Made by a program: the position numbers and the translations under genes
Shown here: positions 7,716 to 16,278 of the stretch, piece by piece
Layout: each line of letters opens with the position of its first letter
How positions within the stretch are numbered: position 1 is the stretch's first letter
Origin: Eggerthellales bacterium UBA948
GTDB lineage: Bacteria; Actinomycetota; Coriobacteriia; Coriobacteriales; UBA8131
Direction: 5' to 3'
Length of the DNA: 21,639 nucleotides
Assembly: GCA_002293265.1 (NCBI GenBank)
Contig: DBCW01000053.1
Location: 1 to 21,639 of the forward strand
Notes under the pieces: generated by a model
The model's database searches: none
The model's input: the letters and a program-made list of their open reading frames with translations, nothing else
What the model was told of the DNA's origin: nothing

Positions 7716-8537
7716 ATGGCTGCTAATGCTCATAAGAATGCTTTGCTTCGCATGCACGTTTTTGCCAGTGGCTCTAAAGGCAACGCTACAGTCATAGAAG
7801 ATACCGACACCGGCAGATCACTTCTTGTCGACTGCGGAATATGTAAACGCGATTTTTTTGCACGCTGCGAGGAGGTTGGGATTAATCCCCTAAGCATTGA
7901 AAGCATTTTAATCACTCACGAACACACTGACCATACCAAAGGCTTAGGTGTGGTGCTTAGGGGTCTTGCCAAGTTGGGTCATCATCCGGATATTTATGTT
8001 AGTGATGCGATAAAAAATGCTAGTGTCGCTTTAAGCGATGTCGAAAAGCTGTGCGATATCAAAAAGCTTGGTGGGCTTGATCAGCTTAATGTTGCCGGTG
8101 TAGAAGTATTGGCGTTTCCTACATCTCATGACTCAAGTGAATCTTATGGATTTCGTTTCTCACGTAGCCCAAGTGATGTTATCGGCTATGTTACCGATAC
8201 CGGCATTATGACTGCGCTTGCGTTTGAAGCACTTCAGGACTGCCGCATACTAGCTCTTGAGAGCAATCATGATAAGCGCATGCTGGAGACAGGCCCCTAT
8301 CCTTACATTATTAAACAGCGTGTTGCATCGGATAAAGGACATCTATCCAACGCTCAGGCAGCTGATGTTTTAGAAAACTTGCTGTGCAACAATCTCGAGC
8401 AGGTGATTGCTATGCATATTTCCGAGAATAACAATACTTATAAGCTGCCTGTGGATTCGCTGAAAGCGGTTATAGCGAAGAATTCACATTTGGCAAAGGT
8501 ACGCGCTGCTTATCAGTTGCGCTGTGTTAGTGTTTAG
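7716..8537 (+). CDS. yycJ: MBL-fold metallohydrolase, WalJ/YycJ type
   Basis: Metallo-beta-lactamase-fold phosphodiesterase or nuclease, 273 aa, cytoplasmic, predicted to bind two metal ions. The opening MHVFASGSKGNAT matches the typical start of YycJ/WalJ proteins. The metal motif HEHTDH is at residues 68-73, followed by FPTSHDSSESYGF, VTDTG, ESNHD and GHLSN, a full set of family signatures. The ATG at 7716 adds 12 residues before the conserved start; a second ATG at 7752 (residue 13) is possible, and neither has a strong ribosome binding site. It lies outside the walRK operon with which this family is often linked. Its stop is 2 bp from the stop of the converging rluD-like gene, leaving no room for a separate terminator. 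Confidence 0.9.
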   Translation: MAANAHKNALLRMHVFASGSKGNATVIEDTDTGRSLLVDCGICKRDFFARCEEVGINPLSIESILITHEHTDHTKGLGVVLRGLAKLGHHPDIYVSDAIKNASVALSDVEKLCDIKKLGGLDQLNVAGVEVLAFPTSHDSSESYGFRFSRSPSDVIGYVTDTGIMTALAFEALQDCRILALESNHDKRMLETGPYPYIIKQRVASDKGHLSNAQAADVLENLLCNNLEQVIAMHISENNNTYKLPVDSLKAVIAKNSHLAKVRAAYQLRCVSV

Positions 8538-8539
8538 TT

Positions 8540-9535
8540 TTATAGCAGCGGTAGTATCTCTTTTCCTACAACAGTCTGACTCATACTCTCGCCCTCGATT
8601 GCATCATAGGATTCACGTAAGTCTTTGGGTAGCTTGTCTAAGAAAAGCATTACTTCTCCACTTACCGGATGGATAAACTCCAATCGATACGAGTGCAAGA
8701 ATTGCCTTTCTAAACCCAACTGGGCTTTTGGACGATTCTTTTGCCCATATAAAGGATCGCCAACACAAGGGTGCCCTATATAGTCCAGATGTACACGTAT
8801 TTGGTGAGTTCTGCCGGTAAAAAGCTTGCATTCTATGAACGTGTATCCGTCATCAAAGCGTCCGGCCTCAAATCTCTCCAGCACATTAAATGTTGTCACG
8901 CTGGACTTTGCATTGTCTGCATCAGATACCACCATGCGTTGGCGATCAGCGCCGCCGCGCGCTATTGGTGCATCGATCAAGCCGTTATCGGGAGCTATAT
9001 AATTGTGCACTAAGGCAACGTAGCGCCTGTCTACTGCCTTTACACGTATCTCTTCTTGTAAGATCGCTCCCACCTCATCGGTCTTTGCCACAAGCATTAG
9101 TCCTGATGTGTCACGGTCTAATCTATGCACAATGCCCGGTCTATCCTCACCTTGAAGTTGCGCCAGATTTGCATAACCACAGTGCGCAATAAGTGCGTTT
9201 ACCAGCGTGCCAGTCTCATGTCCGTATGATGGGTGGCACACTAAGCCCGGTTGCTTAGACAACACAATCAGGTGTTGATCCTCGAAGCGTATGTCCAGCG
9301 AAATAGGTTCAGCAATCAGATCCAGCGGTTGTTTTGGCAAAATACGATAGTCTATGCGATCTCCCACTAAAAGTATGCGCTTTTTAGTGGCCGGAGCATC
9401 GTTAACGAGAACCGCGCCCCTCTCAATAAGCTTTGCAGCTTCAGAGCGACTGGGCACGTCTTCAAGTACCGCCAACAAAGCATCCAGACGAGTACCTTGC
9501 TCTGCCATGGAGACAACGTGTTTATAGTCGGGCAT
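8540..9535 (-). CDS. rluD: RluA/RluD family ribosomal large subunit pseudouridine synthase
   Basis: Isomerises uridine to pseudouridine in RNA; by context and the N-terminal S4 domain it most resembles RluD (23S rRNA helix 69), but RluA-family paralogues cannot be separated by eye. 331 aa. The S4 RNA-binding domain covers about residues 15-60 (RLDALLAVLEDVPSRSEAA, VNDAPATKK). The catalytic motif is GIVHRLDRDTSG with Asp140, then GRTHQIRVH and GDPLYG. ATG 9535 is preceded by GGAG at a good distance; the gene overlaps lspA by 14 bp. Third gene of an ileS-lspA-rluD unit, an order common in Gram-positive bacteria. Confidence 0.93.
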   Translation of the reverse strand: MPDYKHVVSMAEQGTRLDALLAVLEDVPSRSEAAKLIERGAVLVNDAPATKKRILLVGDRIDYRILPKQPLDLIAEPISLDIRFEDQHLIVLSKQPGLVCHPSYGHETGTLVNALIAHCGYANLAQLQGEDRPGIVHRLDRDTSGLMLVAKTDEVGAILQEEIRVKAVDRRYVALVHNYIAPDNGLIDAPIARGGADRQRMVVSDADNAKSSVTTFNVLERFEAGRFDDGYTFIECKLFTGRTHQIRVHLDYIGHPCVGDPLYGQKNRPKAQLGLERQFLHSYRLEFIHPVSGEVMLFLDKLPKDLRESYDAIEGESMSQTVVGKEILPLL

Positions 9536-10142
9536 CGTCTGACTCCGGATCGCTGCCTAAGTCACGGATTTTTACCTGCGCGGTCGTGGCATCAGCGGTG
9601 TCAACAGAGACCGAGGACTTATCTTCGGCAGTAGGCACTGTGTCTTTCGCTACCTTTTTCCCCCATTGCTCTTGCTCGCCAAAGAAAAGCACAACAATAA
9701 AAAGTATTACGCCTACAGTTATACAGCTATCAGCAATATTAAAGCTTGGAAACACAATAAATAATGTGTGGAGAAAATCGACCACTTCTCCGGTCATAGC
9801 TCTATCTATTCCGTTTCCAATTGCTCCGGCAGCTATCATGCCAAGACCTATAACTTGCAGTGCTGTATGCTTTTTGAAAAATGCCAGATAGGCAATTATC
9901 GCTATCACAGCGACTACCATCATTGCTAAAAAGAAGAATGTTGCACCGTCAAATATGCCCCATGCTGCTCCGCTGTTATAAATGAGTCTAAAATCCATTA
10001 CGCCCGGTATAAAGGGTTGCACCTGGCCGCCACTCAAATGAATGACGGCCAGCGATTTGGTCAAGCGATCTAAAAATACTCCTATTAACGCCACAATAGC
10101 AAAAACTATAAAAGCTACAATTCGTGAGTGTTTTCTTTTCAC
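9522..10142 (-). CDS. lspA: Prolipoprotein signal peptidase (signal peptidase II) with acidic C-terminal tail
   Basis: Membrane aspartyl protease that removes signal peptides from diacylglyceryl-modified prolipoproteins, such as the Tat lipoprotein encoded at 4514. Four membrane segments at about 8-24, 66-88, 94-112 and 140-155. Conserved motifs: LDRLTK (residues 24-29), YNSGAAWG (55-62), GNGIDR with catalytic Asp113, and FNIAD with catalytic Asp138. At 206 aa it is about 40-50 residues longer than usual: the extra C-terminal tail after GEQEQWGKK is rich in Asp, Ser and Thr and probably disordered. Start GTG 10142 overlaps the ileS stop as GTGA, so translation is likely coupled. The tail's coding end overlaps rluD. 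Confidence 0.95.
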   Translation of the reverse strand: MKRKHSRIVAFIVFAIVALIGVFLDRLTKSLAVIHLSGGQVQPFIPGVMDFRLIYNSGAAWGIFDGATFFFLAMMVVAVIAIIAYLAFFKKHTALQVIGLGMIAAGAIGNGIDRAMTGEVVDFLHTLFIVFPSFNIADSCITVGVILFIVVLFFGEQEQWGKKVAKDTVPTAEDKSSVSVDTADATTAQVKIRDLGSDPESDDARL

Positions 10143-12985
10143 GACTCAAAGCCCAGATCTGTCAGCACTTCTGCGCAACGTTTGCAGACTTCGGGGTAAG
10201 TCTCATCTACGCCAAGTGTACGATAATTCCAACATCGGGGGCATTTCTCGCCTGTCGCTACGCTTACAGCAACCTCCGTATCCGTTGTGTCCGGTACAGC
10301 TAAAACAACTACCTCAGAAACAATAAGCAGCTCCTCCAACGTACCCTCAGGCAAAGCATTGATAACATCGGCTGTGTTGGGATCTACAGTGATCTCTACT
10401 AAAGCTTCTTGGCTCTTGCCGATAACTTTTGCCGCGCGTGCATCTTCTAGCGCCTTGGTCACAGCGTCGCGAATGTCTAAAACCACCGAGAAGGTTTCCA
10501 ACAAAGACTCGCCTTCGCTTTCATCCCACTTGGGATAAAAATCGTCTGTTGTTGGCCAGCCTCCAAGTGCTACCGCCTCCGGACGATCCTCATAATACAA
10601 GCCTTTGGGGTAGAACTCCCAAACCTCATCACAGGTAAAGCTAAGTATTGGAGCCAGCTGTCTGACCATGACCTCCAAAATATTTACCAACACAGTTTGC
10701 GCACTACGCCTGGAAAGGCTCTTTGGCGCATCCGAGTACAGCCTGTCTTTGAGCGCATCTAAATACACAGAACTTAGATCGGTTACGACATAGTCATATA
10801 TCGCATGATAAGCCTGGTGGAACCTAAAGCTCTCATAAGCCTCATCCACCGTTTTCATCAATGCGTGACATCTGACTAAAGCCCAGCGATCAAGTGTGAG
10901 CATATCCTGCCAGTCTACCGGGTCGCTCTCCCAGCTAAAATCATCAAGATTGCTGAGCAAAAAGCGAAAAGTGTTGCGGAAACGTCTGTAGGTATCGGCG
11001 GTTCGATCCAAGATGTTTTTACCGATACTTACGTCTTGCGAGCTGTCTACGCTACCTACCCACAAGCGCAATACGTCAGCGCCATAGTTATTAAATACGT
11101 CAGCCGGGTCTACACCGTTGCCTTTGGACTTCGACATTTTCTCGCCGTTTTCATCCATAGTAAACCCGCAGCTCATAACTCCCAGGTAAGGAGCTACTCC
11201 ATATGCGCCTACGCTGGTTAGCAGCGAGCTTTGGAACCATCCACGATGCTGATCTGAGCCCTCAAGATATAAAGCTGCCGGACGATTTAAATCCTCGTAG
11301 TTATCCAAAACACTGGTGTGCGAAACGCCACTCTCCCACCAAACATCGAGAATGTCTTTTTCGGGTAAAAGTTCTGTGCAACCGCAAAACTCACAAGCGG
11401 TGTCTGCCGGCAAATACTCTTTTGGCTCTCGGGTGAACCATGCATCGGCTCCTTCTTGCTTAAATAACTCTATTACCGCATCAAAGGTTGCATCGGTTGC
11501 CACTGTTTTACCACATGTCGCACATTTAAACACCGGAATAGGCACACCCCAAGAGCGTTGGCGTGAGATTGTCCAGTCCGGACGACCTTCCACCATAGAG
11601 CGCAAGCGATTAGATGCCCACTGCGGATACCAGTTAAGTTTGTCGATCTCCGATAAGGCTTTGGCTCTAAGTCCGGTGTCGTCCATAGAAACGAACCACT
11701 GCTCGGTGGCTCTAAAGATGACAGGATTGTGGCAGCGCCAGCAATGCGGATAGCTGTGGGTGATGCTTTTGCGCGCAATTAATGTATTGCGTTCACTAAG
11801 CCACTCAATAATCTTTGGATTGGCATCTACCACGCCTAATCCCTCAAATGGACCGCCGCCTTGATCAAATACACCGTTATCATCTACAGGCATCAAAGTT
11901 GGTAGGTCGTACTTCTCGCCCACCAAATAGTCTTCCTGTCCGTGACCGGGAGCAGTGTGCACCGCTCCGGTGCCGGTAGAGAGTTCAACATGATCGCCGG
12001 TTACGATGGTCATCTCACGATCATTAAAAATGGGTTGATAGTAACATAGTTCGTGTAAGTCACTGCCCTTTACGCTGATCACATTGCCGCTGACATCTTT
12101 AAGCGTTGCATAAGATTCCCACTCAGCAGCCTCAGCCACACTTTCAACCAGCGCTTCTGCCATGATCAAAGCCTTGCCGTCCACATCAACGGCAACATAG
12201 TTGGCATCCGGTGCCACAGATACAGCCGTATTTGCCGGCAATGTCCATGGCGTGGTCGTCCAGATGAGAATATGTAATGGACTACCGGTTGCCCCGGTAA
12301 AAGCAGCTAGTTTTGCAGTACTTTCAGCCACAAGCTTAAAAGCAACGTAGATGGACGGAGAAGTCTCGTCACCGTACTCAATTTCGGCCTCAGCCAAAGC
12401 AGTATGGCAGTGGTAACACCAGTGGATCGGCTTGCGACCGCGATAGATAGAGCCATCGGCATACATCTTTTTGAAGATCTCAATATTTCCGGCCTCATAT
12501 TTTGGCTTGTAGGTCAGGTAGGGGTCATCCCACTCGCCCAAAACACCTAGACGCTTAAAGCCTTCACGCTGCAAATCGATATTTTCTGTAGCCCAATTAC
12601 GGCACAAGCGACGAAGGGTTGGCTGGTCGATCTTGGCCATCTTCTCCGGACCGAGCTTAGTCTCTACCATATGCTCGATTGGCTGTCCGTGACAATCCCA
12701 ACCCGGCACGTATGGCGAGAAGAATCCGCGCTGCGATTTGTATTTAACTATAATATCTTTAAGAATCTTGTTAAAAGCGTGTCCAATGTGAATAGGTCCA
12801 TTGGCATACGGAGGTCCATCGTGCAGGATGTAGCTCTCGTTGCCACGGTTCTTTTCTATTACTTTATGGTAGAGATCCATCTCATACCATTTCTCCAGGC
12901 GCTTTGGCTCACTCTGCGGCAGACCGGCACGCATCTGGAAATCAGTTTGCGGCAAATTCATTGTCGATTTGTAATCGGTGCCCAC
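10139..12985 (-). CDS. ileS: Isoleucyl-tRNA synthetase
   Basis: Charges tRNA-Ile with isoleucine and edits misactivated valine. 948 aa, normal for the bacterial (type I) form. The N-terminus GTDYKSTMNLPQTDF aligns with typical IleRS starts. The class I signature HIGH is at 66-69 (GPIHIGHAFNK), the editing domain includes TTPWTLPAN and GTGAVHTAPGHG, the second signature KMSKS is in GEKMSKSKGNG (about 610), and the C-terminal zinc site has Cys915, Cys918, Cys934 and Cys937 (CPRCWNYR, CKRC). The start is GTG at 12985 after GGAAGGAAAA. No T-box leader is visible in the 247 bp before it on this strand. First gene of ileS-lspA-rluD. Confidence 0.97.
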   Translation of the reverse strand: MGTDYKSTMNLPQTDFQMRAGLPQSEPKRLEKWYEMDLYHKVIEKNRGNESYILHDGPPYANGPIHIGHAFNKILKDIIVKYKSQRGFFSPYVPGWDCHGQPIEHMVETKLGPEKMAKIDQPTLRRLCRNWATENIDLQREGFKRLGVLGEWDDPYLTYKPKYEAGNIEIFKKMYADGSIYRGRKPIHWCYHCHTALAEAEIEYGDETSPSIYVAFKLVAESTAKLAAFTGATGSPLHILIWTTTPWTLPANTAVSVAPDANYVAVDVDGKALIMAEALVESVAEAAEWESYATLKDVSGNVISVKGSDLHELCYYQPIFNDREMTIVTGDHVELSTGTGAVHTAPGHGQEDYLVGEKYDLPTLMPVDDNGVFDQGGGPFEGLGVVDANPKIIEWLSERNTLIARKSITHSYPHCWRCHNPVIFRATEQWFVSMDDTGLRAKALSEIDKLNWYPQWASNRLRSMVEGRPDWTISRQRSWGVPIPVFKCATCGKTVATDATFDAVIELFKQEGADAWFTREPKEYLPADTACEFCGCTELLPEKDILDVWWESGVSHTSVLDNYEDLNRPAALYLEGSDQHRGWFQSSLLTSVGAYGVAPYLGVMSCGFTMDENGEKMSKSKGNGVDPADVFNNYGADVLRLWVGSVDSSQDVSIGKNILDRTADTYRRFRNTFRFLLSNLDDFSWESDPVDWQDMLTLDRWALVRCHALMKTVDEAYESFRFHQAYHAIYDYVVTDLSSVYLDALKDRLYSDAPKSLSRRSAQTVLVNILEVMVRQLAPILSFTCDEVWEFYPKGLYYEDRPEAVALGGWPTTDDFYPKWDESEGESLLETFSVVLDIRDAVTKALEDARAAKVIGKSQEALVEITVDPNTADVINALPEGTLEELLIVSEVVVLAVPDTTDTEVAVSVATGEKCPRCWNYRTLGVDETYPEVCKRCAEVLTDLGFES

Positions 12986-13069
12986 GCTTTTCCTTCCATT
13001 TCCCTATGATTTTACGTTCGAAAAAAACAAGATATCTTCTCTGCTGATAAATTGAAGAATCTATTTTAG

Positions 13070-13090
13070 AGCTTAATGAGTTGTTAAGCT
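13070..13090. repeat. Perfect 7-bp inverted repeat between ileS and the EF-G-like gene
   Basis: AGCTTAA (13070-13076) and TTAAGCT (13084-13090) are separated by 7 bases. The dyad lies between divergent genes and overlaps the candidate -35 of the plus-strand promoter, so it could be an operator. No regulator is evident. Confidence 0.4.
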
Positions 13091-13109
13091 AGGGAAGTAC
13101 CAATATTAC
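13081..13109 (+). promoter_or_regulatory. Candidate promoter of the EF-G-like gene cluster
   Basis: TTGTTA (13081-13086), a 17-nt spacer and TATTAC (13104-13109) precede the gene at 13233 by about 120 bp. The resulting 5' leader has two small hairpins, TCCGG/CCGGGA near 13162-13180 and ATAGG/CCTAT at 13204-13215, the latter just before the ribosome binding site. Confidence 0.4.
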
Positions 13110-13232
13110 CCACGGAAGCGCCAAGATATTTGTTATAGTGTTAGCCACGGTTTTAAGCGGTTTCCGGCGATGATCCGGGATATCTTTTATTTGACCAAAG
13201 GCCATAGGTGCCTATAAGAGGAGGCGATAGAG

Positions 13233-15302
13233 TTGACAGCTCCAAGTACAGATCAGGTCCGCAACATTGTCCTTGTAGGACAAGATGGAGCAGGTAAGAC
13301 TTCACTTGCAGAAGCCATGCTTCATCTGACAGGACGCACTTCACGTTTAGGAACTACACACGACGGAAAATCAAACTTAGATTACGACCCGGAAGAGGTC
13401 AAGCGTCAATTTACAATAAACACAGCTATCGCCCCTATTTACTATAAAGACTTCAAGATAAATCTGTTGGATACTTCGGGATCGGACGACTTTATCGGCG
13501 ACACCATCGCGGCTATGGAAGCAGCGGAGATGGCACTTTTTGTTATTGACGCCGTTGCCGGACCGCAGATTAACACCGCCAAGCTTTGGCGTGAAGCTGA
13601 GCGCGAGCAACTTTGCCGCGCTATTTTTATCAACCACATTGATCGCGAAAATGCCAACTTTGATTCGGCTTTTGATGCACTGGTAGCTCAGTTTGGTCAA
13701 CGCGTCGGAGCGGTCACCATTCCCATCGGTGTGGATAAAGACTTCAAAGGCGTCATTGATGTAATTCGCATGAAGGCTCACTATCACGTAGATACCCCAC
13801 ACGATAAGGTAGAAGAGATCCCGGCCGAATACGCTGAGGCTGCTCAGGCTGCTCGTGACAAGCTTTGTGACCTGGTTGCAGAAGCAGATGACGATCTTAT
13901 GATGAAGTATCTGGATGGCGAAGAGCAGCTCACGCAAGAAGAGCTGGAAAGCCTGCTTGATAAAGCCATTGCTCAAGAAATATTCATCCCGGTATTTGTG
14001 GGCTCAACCTTAATCGAGCAAGGTATCGAAGGTATGCTTGATGACATTGTCACCTACTTTCCCGCCCCTACCGCTCACGGACCGATCTTTGCCCTTGATG
14101 GCGAAAAACTTCATATCGATGAGAGTGGAGAGCCGGCGTTCTTTGTATTCAAGTCTGGATCCGATGCATTTGTCGGTCGCTTGAGCTTTGTAAAAGTTCT
14201 TAGCGGTGTTTTGACACCGGGCACAGAGCTCATCAATGCCAAGACCGGTAAAAAAGAACGCATCGCGCATATTTACGTGATGATGGGTAAAGAGACTGAC
14301 GATGTTAAAACCGCTAAGGCCGGCGACATTGTGGTCATACCTAAACTTGATGCTCATACCGGCGACACGCTTTCGGCTTCCGGAAAGATACAGATTGCTC
14401 CCCTGCCATTCCCACGCCCGCTTTATCCGGTCGCTATTGAGGCTGCCAATCAAAAAGATGAAGACAAGCTTGGCGACTTTTTGGCTAAATATGCCGAGAT
14501 CGACCCGTGTGTTACTTTGCATCGCGACGAGCAAACCCACCAGACTATTCTCACAACGTTGGGTGAGGGCTCGGTAAACCTGATACTAGCCCGCATGAAA
14601 GAAAGAAATGGCATCGAAGCCAAGCTGATGGAAGTTAAAGTTCCTTACCGTGAAACCATTCGCAAAACTGCTGAAGCACAAGGACGCCATAAAAAGCAGA
14701 CCGGCGGTGCAGGACAGTTTGGGGATTGTTGGGTGCGCCTAGAGCCAAATCCGGGTGGCGGATACGAGTTTGTGGATGAAGTTGTTGGCGGACGCATTCC
14801 GCGCGGTCTTATCCCTGCAGTTGATAAAGGCATTCAAGGTGCTATGGTCGAAGGCTTTTTAACCGATGACCCATTTGTTGATGTTCGTGCGGCCGTATAC
14901 GATGGATCGTATCATGCGGTTGACTCAAATGAAATGGCATTTAAGCAAGCAGGACGTTTAGCTTTTAGAGCAGCTTGCGAAAAAGCGGATCCATACATTT
15001 TGGAGCCAATGGCAAATATTGAAGTTACAGTGACCGACGAGTATAACGGTGTAATCCTTTCTGACTTTTCAACCAGACGCGGACGTGTCACCGGTACGGC
15101 AACGGATGATTACGGCAATAGTGTCATAAAGGCTCGTGTGCCGTATAAAGAAGTTGTCACCTATGCACGCGACCTACGCTCAATGACGCGCGGAATTGGT
15201 TCATATGCACTTGAGATTGAAGGTTATGAAGAAGTACCCGGCGATGTAGCCAAAAAACTAATCGCCGAGTATCAGGCACGCAGAGAAGAGGGTAATAAAT
15301 AG
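13233..15302 (+). CDS. fusA: Elongation factor G-like GTPase (EF-G2 type) with degenerate catalytic motif
   Basis: A 689-aa protein with the five-domain EF-G layout: GTPase domain (1 to about 270), domain II (KSGSDAFVGRLSFVKVLSG), domain III, domain IV (KKQTGGAGQFGDCWVR, GGRIPRG) and domain V (LEPMANIEV, RGRVTGT). It belongs to the divergent EF-G-like branch found beside true EF-G in Actinobacteria, so it is probably not the main translocase. P-loop GQDGAGKTS is at 16-24. The G3 motif, DTPGH in EF-G, reads DTSGS at 80-84, so the catalytic His is Ser; the switch I RGITI motif is changed to RQFTI, and G4 NKxD is NHID (134-137). GTP binding is likely, efficient hydrolysis doubtful. The start is TTG 13233 after AGAGGAGG with 8 nt spacing. 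Not next to rpsL/rpsG. Confidence 0.88.
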   Translation: MTAPSTDQVRNIVLVGQDGAGKTSLAEAMLHLTGRTSRLGTTHDGKSNLDYDPEEVKRQFTINTAIAPIYYKDFKINLLDTSGSDDFIGDTIAAMEAAEMALFVIDAVAGPQINTAKLWREAEREQLCRAIFINHIDRENANFDSAFDALVAQFGQRVGAVTIPIGVDKDFKGVIDVIRMKAHYHVDTPHDKVEEIPAEYAEAAQAARDKLCDLVAEADDDLMMKYLDGEEQLTQEELESLLDKAIAQEIFIPVFVGSTLIEQGIEGMLDDIVTYFPAPTAHGPIFALDGEKLHIDESGEPAFFVFKSGSDAFVGRLSFVKVLSGVLTPGTELINAKTGKKERIAHIYVMMGKETDDVKTAKAGDIVVIPKLDAHTGDTLSASGKIQIAPLPFPRPLYPVAIEAANQKDEDKLGDFLAKYAEIDPCVTLHRDEQTHQTILTTLGEGSVNLILARMKERNGIEAKLMEVKVPYRETIRKTAEAQGRHKKQTGGAGQFGDCWVRLEPNPGGGYEFVDEVVGGRIPRGLIPAVDKGIQGAMVEGFLTDDPFVDVRAAVYDGSYHAVDSNEMAFKQAGRLAFRAACEKADPYILEPMANIEVTVTDEYNGVILSDFSTRRGRVTGTATDDYGNSVIKARVPYKEVVTYARDLRSMTRGIGSYALEIEGYEEVPGDVAKKLIAEYQARREEGNK

Positions 15303-15323
15303 ACTCGTTTTAATACATTTGAA

Positions 15324-15367
15324 CCGGCGTCGGGCTTGCAAATCTCACTTTGCAGACTTGGCGCCGG
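15324..15367 (+). other. 44-nt RNA hairpin between EF-G-like and VIT transporter genes
   Basis: CCGGCG (15324-15329) pairs with CGCCGG (15362-15367), and TGCAAA (15337-15342) with TTTGCA (15349-15354), around a 6-base loop. The 7-base middle segments (TCGGGCT and GACTTGG) pair mostly with G-U wobbles, giving an almost continuous 19-bp stem. It starts 21 bp after the upstream stop and is followed by TAAGTTTAAATAG, not a proper U-tract. It may be a weak or Rho-dependent terminator, or an mRNA processing or stability element. Confidence 0.55.
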
Positions 15368-15393
15368 TAAGTTTAAATAGTCTCAGAAATGTT

Positions 15394-16278
15394 ATGGAAT
15401 CTATCATAAACAACGAAACCCGCCGCGCGTTAATTGCGCTTCAAAAAGCAGAAGCTACCGATAAATTGGTATATCTGCGCATGGCTAAGACCGAAAAACA
15501 TGAAAAACATCGCGAGATTCTTACTAAGATTGCAAATGATGAGGCTATTCATTATGAGAACTGGAAGCGCTACACCGGCACAGACGTAGCGCCAAATCGC
15601 AGGAAAGTCTTCTTCTACTCTATATTGATCGTGTTGCTGGGCTACACATTCGTGCTACGCAAAATGGAAAGTGGCGAGAACAAGGCAGCTAAAGCATATA
15701 TAGAGCTAAAAGGAGCCATACCGGAAATAACCGATGCTATCGAAGATGAACAGCGCCACGAAGAGATGCTCATAGACATGCTTGACGAGGAACGCCTTCA
15801 TTATGTTGGCGCAGTTGTGCTTGGACTTAATGATGCCTTGGTGGAACTGACAGGCGCGATAGCCGGTCTTACATTTGCGCTGGCAAACACCAGGCTTATA
15901 TCGCTCACAGCAATAATTACCGGAATTGCAGCTACGCTCTCGATGGCAGCATCTAATTATTTGGCCGAGAAAGCTGAGCATAAACCACATCCACTAAAAT
16001 CAGCTGTCTGGTGCGGCGTTTCATACTTGATCACTGTTGCTATTCTTGTTGCTCCATATCTAATACTTGATGAGGACATGTATCTTCTGGCCTTTGGTAT
16101 AATGCTTGTTAGCTGCGTGGTCATCATCTTTGCATTTAACTTCTACATTTCTGTAGCACAAAAGCAGCCATTGTGGAGCCGTTTTGGTCAAATGGCCGCT
16201 ATTAGTTTGGGTGTAGCTGCCATATCATTTGTAATAGGCCTTTTGGCCAAGAGTATACTTGGAGTAGATTTAGCATGA
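15394..16278 (+). CDS. Ferritin-like domain / VIT1-CCC1 family metal transporter
   Basis: Predicted inner-membrane iron or manganese transporter with an N-terminal ferritin-like (erythrin) domain, the architecture of MbfA-type exporters and of many archaeal and clostridial VIT proteins. 294 aa from ATG 15394. An in-frame TTG 75 bp upstream would add 25 residues encoded by the hairpin at 15324-15367, lacks a ribosome binding site, and is less likely; ATG 15394 also lacks a strong one. Ferritin-like part (1 to about 135) has DEAIHYE and DEQRHEEM, both with ExxH, plus the FFYSILIVLLG helix. The VIT part begins at DEERLHYVGAVVLGLNDALVELTGA, followed by MAASNYLAEKAE and three further membrane helices. 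Its stop overlaps the next gene by 4 bp (ATGA). Substrate and direction are inferred from the family. Confidence 0.9.
   Translation: MESIINNETRRALIALQKAEATDKLVYLRMAKTEKHEKHREILTKIANDEAIHYENWKRYTGTDVAPNRRKVFFYSILIVLLGYTFVLRKMESGENKAAKAYIELKGAIPEITDAIEDEQRHEEMLIDMLDEERLHYVGAVVLGLNDALVELTGAIAGLTFALANTRLISLTAIITGIAATLSMAASNYLAEKAEHKPHPLKSAVWCGVSYLITVAILVAPYLILDEDMYLLAFGIMLVSCVVIIFAFNFYISVAQKQPLWSRFGQMAAISLGVAAISFVIGLLAKSILGVDLA

Noticed and set aside
12986..13232. Search for a T-box riboswitch before ileS
   Set aside because: No GGGUGGNACCGCG-like T-box or matching terminator was found on the minus strand.
13377..13976. 199-codon minus-strand open frame inside the EF-G-like gene
   Set aside because: Antisense shadow of a gene with clear EF-G domains; composition is unlike neighbouring proteins.
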